DNA of 42,645 bases from Chloroflexota bacterium (lineage in GTDB: Bacteria; Chloroflexota; Anaerolineae; Anaerolineales; VGOW01). Position numbers and translations under genes: made by a program. Below are positions 30,577 through 40,474 of this stretch, in pieces (the first letter of the stretch is position 1; the number at the start of each line of letters is the position of its first letter). The notes below the pieces were generated by a model, which was not told the DNA's origin, did not search any database, and saw only the letters and a list, made by a program, of their open reading frames with translations. The stretch spans positions 1 to 42,645 of the forward strand of contig JACPWC010000101.1 in the NCBI GenBank assembly GCA_016197225.1. Reading direction: 5' to 3'.

Positions 30577-31023
30577 ATGTTTCGACGTCCCGGGGGAAAA
30601 GACTCTTCACAATCGGACTCTTCGCTAATTCCAGCTTTTTCCAATAGCCACAAGATTCAAACTGTTATTGGCCCTGGCTCGACTCTCAACGGCACTATCG
30701 TGGCCGAGGGCGGTGCGCGCATTGACGGCTCATTCGACGGCAATCTTTCGGTCAAAGGGCCGCTGGTGATCGGCGAAGGCGCTCGAGTGGTGGCCGACAT
30801 TTCTGCCGAGAGCGTTTCGGTGGCCGGCTCGGTCAAAGGCAATATCACTGCCAAACGTGTAGACATCATGCGCACGGGCCGAATCTACGGCGACTTGATC
30901 ACCGGCGCATTCACGACTGAAGAAGGCGGCTTCCTGCGCGGGCAAGTGCGTATGACGGACGGCACAACGCCCGAAGAAGAAACGCCTATCTTTGGCGCCC
31001 GCCCCCTGGCTACCGCATCTTAG
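30577..31023 (+). CDS. Bactofilin-type polymer-forming cytoskeletal protein
   Basis: The 148-residue protein has flexible polar ends around the bactofilin beta-helix core. The core shows GPGSTLNGTIVAEGGARIDG, FDGNLSVKGPLVIGEGARV, ADISAESVSVAGSVKGNI and AKRVDIMRTGRIYGDLITGA. Bactofilins self-assemble into filaments without nucleotides and organise cell shape or surface machinery at the membrane. The ATG at 30577 follows a good GAGGAG ribosome binding site; the frame upstream to a TTG at 30544 lies in the leader. It has its own promoter and terminator. Confidence 0.93.
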   Translation: MFRRPGGKDSSQSDSSLIPAFSNSHKIQTVIGPGSTLNGTIVAEGGARIDGSFDGNLSVKGPLVIGEGARVVADISAESVSVAGSVKGNITAKRVDIMRTGRIYGDLITGAFTTEEGGFLRGQVRMTDGTTPEEETPIFGARPLATAS

Positions 31024-31046
31024 CCAGGTTTTCTCTCCCGCTTTTC

Positions 31047-31077
31047 AAAACGTGTCTGCAACCGCAGGCACGTTTTT
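31047..31077 (+). terminator. Intrinsic terminator after the bactofilin gene
   Basis: AACGTGTCTGC and GCAGGCACGTT pair around AACC with one mismatch, followed by TTTTT. Confidence 0.85.
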
Positions 31078-31206
31078 TATTTGTGGGCCGTTGACACAAA
31101 GTCTTATCCGGGTCAAAGAGTGCTTGCCGCAACCTTGCAAACCGCAATCTTGTCGGCGCTTCGGGTGTAGCATGAAGGTGGCACCTCTTGCCAGGCCTCC
31201 GGCGAG

Positions 31207-31235
31207 TTGCCCTATTTTTCAATCTATCCTATACT
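31207..31235 (+). promoter_or_regulatory. Promoter of the FecR/Calx-beta protein gene
   Basis: TTGCCC (31207-31212) and TATACT (31230-31235) are 17 bases apart, 47 bases before the ATG. Confidence 0.5.
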
Positions 31236-31282
31236 TTCGGCCATCACCACACTTTTTGTGGAATCTTGTTCGGAGAGTTTCA

Positions 31283-34096
31283 ATGTCTTACACCGACGAA
31301 ATTCAAACGCCTGAGGAAGCCCAGCGACAGCGCCAAACTTTGATTATTGTCGCCATCATCGTAGCAATCGTGCTGATTGGCGGCTGTGCTGGCATCTTCT
31401 TTCTGCTTGGCAATCGGCCAGCGCCCACCCAAGGGCAGACGATAGTGGCCGTCACCAGCCTGCCTACGTTGACGCCGTCGCTCACACCCATTCCGTCCGA
31501 CACTCTCGAACCGACGCCTGGAGATGGCATCGGCGGCGGCGGTGACGGGGCCACTGAAACCCCCTCCGCCACCAACACCGACGTTCCCTCCATCCGCTTT
31601 GCCACTCTATCCGAAATTCGTGGCTCGGTTCTGATCAAAACTCCGGCCAACAGCGACTGGGTCACCGTCACCAGCGAATTAACCATCCCTGAAGGCACGA
31701 CCATCCTCACCAGCGAAGGCAGTAGCGTCAAGCTGACCACAACCGAAGGCACAACCATCCGGGTCAGTTCGCAGACTCAAATTGTTCTGGCCGAACTGCG
31801 CGGCACCACCCTTGATCCGCTCACCAAACTGAAGATTGACTTTGGCAAAGTGTGGGCGATTGTGGGCAACGACCTGGGGTTGGGGAAGTTTGAAGTGGAG
31901 ACGCCGATTGGCCTGGCCTCTCTGCTGGAAGGCTCGTCGTTCATGGGGGTTGAGCATAACTCCACCCAGATTCTGGACATTATCACCTGTCTCGACGGCA
32001 AATGCCGTTACGCCAACAGTGTCGGCGTCATTGACCTGGCTACCCTCCAACAGGTGATCTCCGACGGCGGCGGCGTGCCCGGCCCGGTAGACCCGATGGA
32101 CCCCAACCAGGTGGATAGCTGGTCGCCGACCCGCGTGCCGGAAGTGGTCACTTTGACTCCGACCATTACCCCGACTTTCACGCCCTCGGTGACGCGCACG
32201 CCCACCAACACTCGCACGCCGGTTAACACGCCAAACTTCACGGCCACGCAAGGCGCGGCCGGCACCAACAGCGCGCAAACTTCCACTGCCGCCAGCAACC
32301 AACTAACCCAAACCGTTTCCGCTATCAACCTGACGGCCACAGCCGGGGCCGGTTCGACGAGCGGGGCAAAAACGGCAACAGCGGCTGTCGCCACGGCGAA
32401 TCAAAATGCCACCAATATTTCTGGAACGGCTAATGCTAATGCTACTAATCAGTTCTTTACGGCCACAGCTTTTGCAGTAAATATAAGACTGACTAACGAG
32501 GCCGCCACTGCACGCGCCGCCGCCAGCCAGTTCGCCCTCCAAACGGCTTTTGCCCAGCAAACCGAAACCGCCTTCGCCAGCGCCAATCCCTCAAACACGC
32601 CAATTTCCACGCCAACAAAGACCGCCACTCCCTTGCCTGCTTTCTCATTTAGCACCGCGACCTACTCGGCGGGCGAGAGCGCAGGCAAGGTAACGATCAC
32701 TATTAATCTCAACGCCACACTTTCCACCTTTGTCTCAGTGCAACTAGACACGGCTATCACCGGTAGCAGCTCGCTCGACGCCACCTCTGGTGCGGACTTC
32801 ACGCCCATTGTCAGCCAGATCATCACCTTCAATCCCAACCAGACAAGCAGAAACATCGACATCACCCTCATTGACGACGGCCTCACCGAGTCGAACGAGA
32901 CGTTCCAAGTTCTTCTTACAAACCCTGGTCCTCAAACTGCCCTCGGCACTCCGTCCGGCGCCAACGTCACCATCAACGACAGCCCGCCGCCAGTACTCGC
33001 CTTCTCCACTCCTGCCTACACCGCGCCAGAAGGCAACGCCGGAACGACCAATGCGGCCATCATCGTCAATCTGAGCCGCGCTTACGCCAACACCACCACA
33101 GTGACAGTAGACTACAGCTCATTTGCGGGCGGCACAGCCACTGGCGGCGGGGCCTGCGGCGGTGGTGTGGATTACGTGACGCCGGCCGGAACCCTGACCT
33201 TTGTGCCCGGAGTCCTCACCCAAACCTTCAATCTGGCTGTCTGCGGCGACACACTCAACGAACAGGACGAGACCGTCTTCCTCCAACTCACTAACGAGAC
33301 CAACACTGCAGCAGGTGGTGTGGATACTGCTACGCTCACGATCACCAATGACGACCTGCAGCCCACTGTCAACATCACGCCCGGCACCGTTGCCGTGGTT
33401 GAACCGGGCGGCCTGGGGGCAACGTCCATTCTGACCTTTGATGTCACTCTGTCTACCGCCTCCGGCCAAACGATTACGGTGGATTACGCTACCGTTGAAG
33501 GCTCTGGCGACGGCTTTGCCAAAGACGGCGCTGACTATGTCGGCAAGACGACCACCACTCTCACTTTCCCGCCAAACACTGTCGGCCCACAGACCATTTC
33601 CATCACCATCAAGGGCGATGTGCTGAACGAAATGAACGAAAGCTTCGACCTGGTGCTCTCAAATGCAATCAAGGCCACTCTGCTGGCCACGCCCAATGAC
33701 CGGTCAACCGCCACCATCACCGACGACGGCGACCCGGCGCCGGTGGCCAGCTTCAGCCTCTCACCCTACACCAAATCCGAAGGCAACAGCGGCACTTCAA
33801 CAGCGACGATCTCCGTCAACCTTTCGCGCCAGTCCGGGCAGACTATTATCCTGGGTTACTCGACGACACCGGGTGGCAGTTGCGGCGCGAACGTGGCCTC
33901 CGCCGGAAGCGATTACGTGACGGCCAACGGCCAACTTACTTACAACCCGGGTGATCTGTCCGCGAGCTTCGCTATCACTATTAATGGTGACGCAGTCGTG
34001 GAACCAGACGAGTGTTTGACCTTGAACCTGAGCGCGGTGGCCGGAACCGTCACCATCACCGGGCCGTCGGAACTGTGGATCATGAACGACGATTGA
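31283..34096 (+). CDS. Membrane-anchored surface protein with FecR domain and Calx-beta repeats
   Basis: The 937-residue protein has a cytosolic tail, one TM helix (about 18-42, LIIVAIIVAIVLIGGCAGIF) and a Thr/Pro linker. A FecR-like domain follows (about 105-260, SEIRGSVLIKTPANSDW to SFMGVEHNSTQILDI). Next is a long Thr/Ala/Asn-rich region (about 300-450) and four Calx-beta-type domains of roughly 110 residues. These show the pattern GxxxxTATI-x-VNLSR...V-x-YST...DY...G-x-LTF-x-PG, then I-x-GD-x-x-x-E-x-x-E-x-x-x-L-x-L. Such acidic loops often bind Ca2+. A structural or adhesive role outside the cell is inferred. The ATG at 31283 follows CGGAGAG; upstream codons are intergenic. The next gene is a paralogue. 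Confidence 0.85.
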   Translation: MSYTDEIQTPEEAQRQRQTLIIVAIIVAIVLIGGCAGIFFLLGNRPAPTQGQTIVAVTSLPTLTPSLTPIPSDTLEPTPGDGIGGGGDGATETPSATNTDVPSIRFATLSEIRGSVLIKTPANSDWVTVTSELTIPEGTTILTSEGSSVKLTTTEGTTIRVSSQTQIVLAELRGTTLDPLTKLKIDFGKVWAIVGNDLGLGKFEVETPIGLASLLEGSSFMGVEHNSTQILDIITCLDGKCRYANSVGVIDLATLQQVISDGGGVPGPVDPMDPNQVDSWSPTRVPEVVTLTPTITPTFTPSVTRTPTNTRTPVNTPNFTATQGAAGTNSAQTSTAASNQLTQTVSAINLTATAGAGSTSGAKTATAAVATANQNATNISGTANANATNQFFTATAFAVNIRLTNEAATARAAASQFALQTAFAQQTETAFASANPSNTPISTPTKTATPLPAFSFSTATYSAGESAGKVTITINLNATLSTFVSVQLDTAITGSSSLDATSGADFTPIVSQIITFNPNQTSRNIDITLIDDGLTESNETFQVLLTNPGPQTALGTPSGANVTINDSPPPVLAFSTPAYTAPEGNAGTTNAAIIVNLSRAYANTTTVTVDYSSFAGGTATGGGACGGGVDYVTPAGTLTFVPGVLTQTFNLAVCGDTLNEQDETVFLQLTNETNTAAGGVDTATLTITNDDLQPTVNITPGTVAVVEPGGLGATSILTFDVTLSTASGQTITVDYATVEGSGDGFAKDGADYVGKTTTTLTFPPNTVGPQTISITIKGDVLNEMNESFDLVLSNAIKATLLATPNDRSTATITDDGDPAPVASFSLSPYTKSEGNSGTSTATISVNLSRQSGQTIILGYSTTPGGSCGANVASAGSDYVTANGQLTYNPGDLSASFAITINGDAVVEPDECLTLNLSAVAGTVTITGPSELWIMNDD

Positions 34097-34203
34097 GATA
34101 AGCCAGTGACTATTCAAACGTTCGGGCGGCAGTACAACTGCGGGCGAACCTGAAGCAACCACCGAGACGGCAGTTTCCCAGAGTCGTCTCTTGTGCTAGA
34201 CTA

Positions 34204-34245
34204 GACGCCGGGCCTTTGCGGAATCAAACGCAAAAGCCCGGCGTC
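34204..34245 (+). promoter_or_regulatory. Long hairpin just upstream of the second FecR gene
   Basis: GACGCCGGGCCTTTGCG (34204-34220) pairs with CGCAAAAGCCCGGCGTC (34229-34245), 17 bp with one mismatch and an 8-base loop. It ends 22 bases before the ATG. There is no T-run, so it looks more like a leader or mRNA-processing hairpin than a terminator. Confidence 0.55.
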
Positions 34246-34267
34246 CCCGATTAATCAAGGGTTTCGT

Positions 34268-36124
34268 ATGGCCAACAAAGACGACGACTTCCTGTCCAAA
34301 CTGCGCGGCTCGGGCGACGAACCTGAGCCGGAAGAAGAAGGCCCGAAGCGTGGCTCCTTCGATCCCTTCAATTTAGATCCGCGTTTGATGATCGGCGTGG
34401 CCATCGCGGCCATGACGCTGGTGATGCTCGTCGGGTGTGGCGTCATTTATTTCGTCGCCGTCCGCAACCAGACTCCGCAACCGACTCAGGCGACGTTGAT
34501 CGTGGATGTCACCAGCCTGCCGACGGCGACCCCGTCGGCGACCCCGCCTCTCACCGAGACGCCGTCTCCCACCGTCACCCTCGTTCCCACCGAAACCGCC
34601 ACCGAACCGCCGCCGGTTCGTTATGCCTCGCTCTCAGAAATCAAGGGCAATGTTCAGGTCAAAGCGCCGGGCGCCGAGTCGTGGTCTCAAGTCCAGACCG
34701 ATCTCACCATCGGCCCCGGAACCACCGTGCTCACCAGCGAAAACAGTTCGGTGAAGATCACGTTGAGCGAGGGCGGCATCGTCCGCCTGAGTTCGCAGAC
34801 GCAATTGACGCTCGCCGACTTGAGCGGCCAGGCGAATGCGCCGGTCACCAAATTGGCGCTCGATTTCGGCAAGCTGTGGGCGATGATTTCAAACCTGGGC
34901 AGTGGCACGTTTGAAGTGCAAATGCCGATCGGCGTGGGCGCAGTGCGCGGCTCATTCATGAGCGCCGAGCATAACTCGACGAACAAGCTGGAGATCGTCA
35001 CCTGTCTCGAAGGCCGTTGCAGTTATCGCAACGCCAACGGTTCGCAAGACCTGACGACCGGCCAGCAAACCGAGTCGCAAAATGGAAATGCGCCCAGCCC
35101 GGCCCACCCGATTGATACCATCCAACTGGCCGACTGGTCGCTGACCAAGATTCCGGAAGTGATCACCCTGACGCCGACGATCACGCCGACGTTCACCCGC
35201 ACCGCCACTTTCACGCGCACGGCCACGTTCACTCCGTCCAACACCCGCACGCCCGGCCCGACCTTCACGCCTTCCAAGACGGCAACCCGGACGGCGACGG
35301 CGACCGCCACCGGCACAGCCACTGCAACTGCCACTGCTACCCAAACATTCACGCCGTCCAGCACGGCCACGCGCACGAATACACCGACGGCTTCCAGCAC
35401 GCCGACTCGCACCGCCACCGGCACGGCGACAAACACAGCTACAGCCACTGCCACAGCAACGAATACGCCTACAGCCACGCCCACCGCTACTGCCACACCG
35501 CTCGTTGTCAGCTTTGATGTGACTGGCATTGCGAATCCGACCTTTGCCGGCGCGCCCCACAGTGTCACCGTCACCGCCAAAGATGTGTCGGGCGCCCCCC
35601 TCACCACCTATGCTGGAACTATCCACTTTACTTCCACTGACTCGCAAGCCATCCTGCCGCTCGATTACATCTTTGTCGCGGCAGACAACGGCGTTCACAC
35701 GTTTACCGGCATCGAATTGAGGACGCCCGGCCTGGCCCACGAGGTGAAGGTTAACGACACACTTTATGTCGCTATCACCGGCGCTCAGACCGGCATCGTC
35801 GTCAACCCCGGCCCGGCGGTGAGGCTTGAGATCACCGGATTGCCCATCTCGACGAATCGCAACATTCCCAACAGTTTCACCGTCACTGCTAAAGACACGT
35901 TTGGTAATACGGATGTGAATTACACCGGCACGGTTCGCTTCACGACGACTGATCTCGACCCGGGCGTAGTGCTCCCACCTGATTACACGTTCATCGCCAG
36001 CGATGCCGGCGTCCATCTCTTCACGCCCGGCGTCACCTTCCAAACGTCAGGCTTACAAACCATCACCGCCACCGACACCGTCACTCCGGCTGTTAACGGC
36101 AGTAAACAAGTGAACGTAGTGTAG
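34268..36124 (+). CDS. Membrane-anchored FecR-domain surface protein, paralogue of the preceding gene
   Basis: The 618-residue protein repeats the upstream architecture: an acidic cytosolic tail, a TM helix (about 40-62), a Thr/Pro linker and a FecR-like domain (about 118-260, [20 protein letters not shown] to [20 protein letters not shown]). A long TATATAT-rich stalk follows (about 300-415), and then two filamin/Ig-like domains ([20 protein letters not shown] and [20 protein letters not shown]). The FecR part is clearly homologous to that of the preceding protein. The stalk would carry the Ig pair away from the membrane. A ribosome binding site AAGGG precedes the ATG. Ligand is unknown. Confidence 0.85.
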   Translation: MANKDDDFLSKLRGSGDEPEPEEEGPKRGSFDPFNLDPRLMIGVAIAAMTLVMLVGCGVIYFVAVRNQTPQPTQATLIVDVTSLPTATPSATPPLTETPSPTVTLVPTETATEPPPVRYASLSEIKGNVQVKAPGAESWSQVQTDLTIGPGTTVLTSENSSVKITLSEGGIVRLSSQTQLTLADLSGQANAPVTKLALDFGKLWAMISNLGSGTFEVQMPIGVGAVRGSFMSAEHNSTNKLEIVTCLEGRCSYRNANGSQDLTTGQQTESQNGNAPSPAHPIDTIQLADWSLTKIPEVITLTPTITPTFTRTATFTRTATFTPSNTRTPGPTFTPSKTATRTATATATGTATATATATQTFTPSSTATRTNTPTASSTPTRTATGTATNTATATATATNTPTATPTATATPLVVSFDVTGIANPTFAGAPHSVTVTAKDVSGAPLTTYAGTIHFTSTDSQAILPLDYIFVAADNGVHTFTGIELRTPGLAHEVKVNDTLYVAITGAQTGIVVNPGPAVRLEITGLPISTNRNIPNSFTVTAKDTFGNTDVNYTGTVRFTTTDLDPGVVLPPDYTFIASDAGVHLFTPGVTFQTSGLQTITATDTVTPAVNGSKQVNVV

Positions 36125-36279
36125 GGGCGGGTTACCCCGCCTCTACTACAAATAAAATCGGGTGATCGCCTGTAAGGGCAATTCATGAATTGCCCCTACC
36201 AATTGACGATTCGTGAATTGCCCCTACCAATTGACGATTCGTGAATTGCCCCTACCAATTGACGATTCGTGAATCGCCC
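36125..36279. repeat. 28-bp tandem repeats and GGGCGGGTTACCCCGCC palindrome
   Basis: A palindrome at 36123-36146 is followed by GGGCAATTCATGAATTGCCC and then by three exact 28-base direct units. These start at 36187, 36215 and 36243 (GAATTGCCCCTACCAATTGA plus CGATTCGT). A fourth, altered start at 36271 runs into the glycosidase stop codon. Confidence 0.88.
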
Positions 36280-37632
36280 CTACCGATTCATCACCCCGCG
36301 CAACGTCTCGCACGCCGGGCAACCGTTGCCGGGGCGGATGATGGCGTAACCGCCCTGCGGGTCTTGGCCCCACGCTGTAAAATCAATATTGAAGACGATC
36401 ATCAGGCGCACCTTGCCGCTCTGGCGCGAGAGGCTGGCGGCCTCGGCCAGCCATAGCGCCTGCTCGTCGGCAGAGGTGTCGGTTGCCCAGGCAAAGCCGG
36501 GCGCGGCCTCGGCCAGCGGCGGGCTGTAGCCGTCGCCGCTCAGGTAACCCAACTCGGTGAAACACAATTTGCGTTTGCCGCCGCCGGCGTTGTAGTAAGT
36601 GTCCACCATCGTTTGATAATAACGGGTGTAGTGGTTGGGGTTGCCGCGCGGGTCGCCGCTCGTCTGCGTGGGCGAGAGCACGCCTTCGTTGTAATGAATG
36701 CCGAGGCAGTCAACGTAGTTCAGAGCGCCCGCGTTCACCAGGCCTTGAATGTAGAAGCCGTCGTCACAGCCCGCGCCCGAACAGCCGCCGAAGAATCCCG
36801 TAGGGGCCGGCGCGCCGGAGATCACCAGCGTGGCCGGGTTGCGGGTTTTGATGGCGTTGTACGCGCCCTTGAGCAATTCGGTGTAAGTGGCCGGGTTGAT
36901 CTCCCCCGCGGGCCACTCGCGATCAATATTCATCTCGTTCCACACTTCAATCGCATCTGCGCCGAGCGCCGCCACTTCGCCCACATAAGTGGCAAACTCG
37001 GCGTAGTTCGCCCCGCCCCGCAAAGTTTCGGGGTCGCCCAGAACGGTGAGCAGAATTTTGAATCCTTTGCCGTGCGCGTCGTTGATGTAGCCGGCGGCTT
37101 CGGCGGGGTTTGAGCCCGGCCCCCACCGTTGCTGGCGCTTGACCCACGTCATGCCAGCCTGTTTCATTTGATCCGGGTAGTTGAAGCTGGACACTTGCCC
37201 GCCCAGTTCAAAGTCGCCTGCGAGAACCGGCGGCGCCTGGGCGGCGGTGTTGGTGGAGCGGACGATTGTGGGTGGCGGCGGAGGCGGTTGGGTGGCCGTC
37301 ACGGCGACTGTGGGCAGGGGCGGCGTGTTCGTGCTGGTGGGCGGGATGACGGGTGTGACCGTCGGTGTCGGGGTCGGCGTTTCTGTAGGCGTGAATGTGC
37401 TGGTGGGGGTGAAGGTGGCAGTGTGCATCGAGGTAGATGTTGGGGTGAGTGTGGGCGCGGCAGTGACCAGAAGCGGCGGCAAGACACGAGCGGCCACAGC
37501 AGTGGGCGGCGGAAACGGGTTGAGGCGCGACCGAGGGTTGGCGACGACGACGGCGGCCCAAACGACGAAGACCAGAGTCAGGCTGGCGATGAGGCCGGTG
37601 AGGAGGTTGTAGAGGCGGGAGCGATCAGGCAT
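36280..37632 (-). CDS. Membrane-anchored glycoside-hydrolase-like protein (clan GH-A type)
   Basis: The 450-residue protein has an N-terminal TM helix (about 10-31) and a Thr/Pro stalk (to about 135). A TIM-barrel domain follows. The acid/base motif DAIEVWNEMNIDREW (E233) and a second conserved glutamate in CFTELGYLSGDG (E360) fit the two-glutamate retaining mechanism of GH5/GH39-like enzymes. FKILLTVLGDPE and YVDCLGIHYNEG fit core strands. It would act outside the cell on polysaccharide; the substrate is unknown. A non-catalytic role is possible, but both acids are present. It is convergent with the FecR paralogue, separated by tandem repeats. Confidence 0.82.
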   Translation of the reverse strand: MPDRSRLYNLLTGLIASLTLVFVVWAAVVVANPRSRLNPFPPPTAVAARVLPPLLVTAAPTLTPTSTSMHTATFTPTSTFTPTETPTPTPTVTPVIPPTSTNTPPLPTVAVTATQPPPPPPTIVRSTNTAAQAPPVLAGDFELGGQVSSFNYPDQMKQAGMTWVKRQQRWGPGSNPAEAAGYINDAHGKGFKILLTVLGDPETLRGGANYAEFATYVGEVAALGADAIEVWNEMNIDREWPAGEINPATYTELLKGAYNAIKTRNPATLVISGAPAPTGFFGGCSGAGCDDGFYIQGLVNAGALNYVDCLGIHYNEGVLSPTQTSGDPRGNPNHYTRYYQTMVDTYYNAGGGKRKLCFTELGYLSGDGYSPPLAEAAPGFAWATDTSADEQALWLAEAASLSRQSGKVRLMIVFNIDFTAWGQDPQGGYAIIRPGNGCPACETLRGVMNR

Positions 37633-37660
37633 GGCGGCTGATTATAGTGGCCTTATGCCT

Positions 37661-37737
37661 GGACGCAAATTTGGACGCAGATTCACGCGGATGAGCGCAG
37701 ATAAAACACAAATCCGCTAAATCTGTTCAATCCGTTG
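37661..37737. repeat. Intergenic repeat, GGACGCAGATTCACGCGGAT family
   Basis: GGACGCAAATTTGGACGCAG, CGCGGATGAGCGCAGAT and AATCCGCTAAATCTG words match the family at 12045-12290 and lie in the divergent gap before the AAA gene. Confidence 0.6.
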
Positions 37738-37781
37738 ACCCAGATGCGTAAAACCTCACTCTATACTACAATACCCGCCCA

Positions 37782-39326
37782 ATGATGACCGAAGATAAAG
37801 AACAGGCGCTGGAACTGCTCATCCGGGCCAAGTATCCCATCATCTACATCGTCTCTGCCGAAGAGCGGCGAGTGGAGGAACTTTTGCGGAGCGTGGCCGC
37901 CCGGCGGCACAAGCAGTTGTTCGGCTGGACGCTCACCGAAGGTGTGGCCGACATCTCCACCCTCAAGCCCATCGTCGTGGACGGCGGCGCGCGCGAGCCT
38001 TTGCAGGTGCTGGACGTGATCGCCAGTTCGCGCGAGTCGGCCATCTTCGTCCTCAAAGACTTTCACCCCTTTCTCGACAACGCCCGCCTGCCGCTCGAAA
38101 ACGCCGTCGTCGTCCGCAAACTACGTGACCTGATCGGCCACCTCAAGGAGAGTCCCAAGACCCTCGTCCTGCTCTCGCCGGTGCTGGCCTACCCGCCCGA
38201 ACTGGAGAAGGACATCACCGTCCTTGACTACTCACTGCCCGCCGCCGACGAACTGGCCGGCGCGCTGGATCGTGTTCTGCGTTCGGCGCGATTCCTGGGC
38301 GAGCAGGGGCTGGAGTTGGACGAAGAACAGCGAGCGCAGATCGTTCGCGCCGCGCAGGGCCTCACCTGCACCGAAGCCGAAAACGTCTTCGCCAAGTCGC
38401 TCGTCATGCACCGGCGGCTCGACCTGGACGTGATCATCGCCGAGAAACAGCACCTCATCCAAAAATCCAAAGTCATGGAGTTCTTCGCCGCGCCGGAAGA
38501 TTTTGAAGACGTGGGCGGCATGAGCGATCTCAAAGAGTGGCTTCGCAAGCGCGGCAACGCCTTCAGCGAACGGGCGCGGCGCTTTGGCCTGCCCGAGCCG
38601 CGCGGCCTGCTCCTGCTCGGCGTGTCGGGCAGTGGCAAGAGCCTCATCGCCAAAGCCATCGCCAACCAGTGGCACCTGCCGCTCCTGCGGCTCGACATGG
38701 GCCGCGTCTTCGGCGAACTGGTGGGCGCTTCGGAACACAATATGCGTCAGGCGTTGCGACTGGCCGAGAATGTTTCGCCGGCAGTGGTTTGGTTGGACGA
38801 AATTGATAAGGGGTTGGCCGGCACGGCTTCGTCGGGCCGCTCGGACGCCGGAACCGCCGCCCGCGTGTTTGGCACATTCCTTACCTGGATGCAGGAGAAG
38901 AAGTCGCCCGTGTTCACCGTGGCCACCGCCAACGACATCTCGGCTCTGCCGCCGGAGACTCTGCGGCGCGGGCGCTTCGACGAAATCTTTTTTGTGGACT
39001 TGCCGACTCTGCCTGAGCGCCAAGAGATTTGGGCCATTCATTTTCGCAAGCGCAACCGCCAGCCTGAGAACTTCGATCTACGCCAACTGGCCGCCGAGAG
39101 CGACGGCTTCAGCGGAGCCGAGATCGAGCAGGTCATCATCGCCGCCATGTACGACGCTTTCGACGAAGGCCATGATCTTGAAATGGGCGGCCTGCTGAAT
39201 AACATCAGCCAGACCGTGCCGCTCTCGCAAACCATGCGCGACCAAGTGGAAGCCTTACGCAGCTGGGGCCGCCGCCACGCCCGGCCTGCCGGTGGCGCTG
39301 TCACTGCCGCCGTGCCTGAACGGTAA
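37782..39326 (+). CDS. Ycf46-like AAA ATPase
   Basis: The 514-residue protein has an N-terminal alpha/beta domain (about 1-240, starting with [20 protein letters not shown]) typical of Ycf46-type proteins. A single AAA module follows: Walker A GVSGSGKS (about 279-286), Walker B VVWLDEID (about 335-342), sensor 1 TVATAND, the arginine-finger region [11 protein letters not shown], and a lid with [20 protein letters not shown]. FtsH-type protease motifs are absent. Ycf46 proteins of cyanobacteria and plastids are soluble ATPases of poorly known role. It starts a plus-strand run with a membrane protein and a two-TM Ig protein, so a membrane-remodelling function is possible but unproven. The adjacent second ATG (37785) is an alternative start. 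Confidence 0.88.
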   Translation: MMTEDKEQALELLIRAKYPIIYIVSAEERRVEELLRSVAARRHKQLFGWTLTEGVADISTLKPIVVDGGAREPLQVLDVIASSRESAIFVLKDFHPFLDNARLPLENAVVVRKLRDLIGHLKESPKTLVLLSPVLAYPPELEKDITVLDYSLPAADELAGALDRVLRSARFLGEQGLELDEEQRAQIVRAAQGLTCTEAENVFAKSLVMHRRLDLDVIIAEKQHLIQKSKVMEFFAAPEDFEDVGGMSDLKEWLRKRGNAFSERARRFGLPEPRGLLLLGVSGSGKSLIAKAIANQWHLPLLRLDMGRVFGELVGASEHNMRQALRLAENVSPAVVWLDEIDKGLAGTASSGRSDAGTAARVFGTFLTWMQEKKSPVFTVATANDISALPPETLRRGRFDEIFFVDLPTLPERQEIWAIHFRKRNRQPENFDLRQLAAESDGFSGAEIEQVIIAAMYDAFDEGHDLEMGGLLNNISQTVPLSQTMRDQVEALRSWGRRHARPAGGAVTAAVPER

Positions 39327-39332
39327 GAGAAT

Positions 39333-39413
39333 TGAACCGCAAAGGCGCAAAGAACGCGAAGAAATTAGAAAACAACTTTGCGCCCTTCGCGTCTTCGCGG
39401 TGAATTTGTTGAC
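39333..39413. repeat. Intergenic palindrome, CCGCAAAGGCGCAAAGAACGC family
   Basis: CCGCAAAGGCGCAAAGAACG is mirrored by TTTGCGCCCTTCGCGTCTTC and GCGG. It is the sister of the copy at 18015-18093 and fills the gap between the AAA gene and the next gene. Confidence 0.72.
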
Positions 39414-39421
39414 GTGTAACT

Positions 39422-40474
39422 ATGAGACTCTTCTTCCGCCGCCTGTGGGCGCGCATTGTTTTTCAATATCAGACTCGCCGCGACGTGGTCGAGCGCGGCG
39501 TGTCGGCTGTTGGGCTGGCTGCCCTGTCGCAAGTTCTCTATCAGGCCCGGCCCGCCTACCCTTCCGACTGGTTGCCTTTTATCCTCATCGCCCTCTTCTG
39601 CGCCGCGCTCTACAACACAACGCTTGGCTACTTTTTAGCCGTGGCCCTGGCCATGTGGCCGCTGTGGACTCTCTCGCCCTACCTGGCCAGCCTCTTTCTC
39701 GCCGTCGCCGTCCTGGCCCAGTCGCCCATTCTGCGCCGCCTGCCCTGGACTCTGCTGATCACCGCCACGCCCATGCTGGCCTGGAATCTCATCTCCGGCA
39801 TTGGCCCGCTGATGGCCGGGATGACGCTGGGGCCGGGCGGCGGCTTCTGGGTGGGCGCGCTGTCGGCCCTGTGGCTCAAAGTGGCGGGCGGCATGGCCGG
39901 CCATTCCACCGGCCTGCTGGCCCTGCATCAACAGCCCATCTTCTTCAACGCTATCAGCGCCCGCTACACCGGCCAGAACTCGCTCGACACCCTAAAGCTC
40001 ATCGTCGAGCCGTTCAACACCGGGCGTTCCAGCCTGTTGCTTTTAGATGTGCTTCAAGTATTATTGTGGGGGCTGGCCGGGGCGCTCGTCGGCTGGCTCA
40101 GGCGACAATTGTGGGCCGAGCGCCGCCCGTGGTTGAACCTGATCGTCTCCCTGCTCGCCGGCGCGCTCCTCATCTGGTTCAGCATCTTCGCTCTCCCCAT
40201 CTGGTTACAATTGGGGCCGCTCGCGCTTTTGTGGAGTGACCCCTGGTTGTCATTAGGGATTCTGGCGGCGGCGCTAATCGCCGGAGCGACGTATGCGGCG
40301 CGCTACATTTTGAATCGACCGGCGCGACGATCCAAAATGCGAATCCTGCCGGTGAAGTTTCAGCCGTCATCGGTTGGGGGAGCGGAGTCCGATCCCGCCT
40401 CTCAAACAGTGACGGCCAACCCGTCAATCTCAAACGACAAAGACGACGACGTCATCATGCTCGAACTCGACTGA
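39422..40474 (+). CDS. Polytopic membrane protein of unknown function
   Basis: The 350-residue protein has a basic N-terminus (RLFFRRLWARIVFQYQTRRD) and about eight hydrophobic segments between 25 and 295. It ends in a soluble C-terminal tail with an acidic end (SNDKDDDVIMLELD). Gly-rich loops such as LMAGMTLGPGGGFWVGAL and AGGMAGHSTGLLALHQQ occur mid-protein. I do not recognise the family. Its position between the Ycf46-like ATPase and the Ig/FlgD-like protein (28-base gap) suggests the three act together at the membrane. The acidic tail could be a docking site for the ATPase, which is speculation. Confidence 0.8.
   Translation: MRLFFRRLWARIVFQYQTRRDVVERGVSAVGLAALSQVLYQARPAYPSDWLPFILIALFCAALYNTTLGYFLAVALAMWPLWTLSPYLASLFLAVAVLAQSPILRRLPWTLLITATPMLAWNLISGIGPLMAGMTLGPGGGFWVGALSALWLKVAGGMAGHSTGLLALHQQPIFFNAISARYTGQNSLDTLKLIVEPFNTGRSSLLLLDVLQVLLWGLAGALVGWLRRQLWAERRPWLNLIVSLLAGALLIWFSIFALPIWLQLGPLALLWSDPWLSLGILAAALIAGATYAARYILNRPARRSKMRILPVKFQPSSVGGAESDPASQTVTANPSISNDKDDDVIMLELD

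Noticed and set aside
34952-36043. Open frame of 363 codons on the minus strand
   Set aside because: It is antisense to the FecR paralogue, with Arg/Gly-rich low-complexity product and no start signal.
36187-36279. CRISPR-like 28-bp units
   Set aside because: The units are directly adjacent with no spacers.
37782-39326. FtsH protease
   Set aside because: No N-terminal TM helices and no HEXXH zinc site; the N-terminal domain fits Ycf46.
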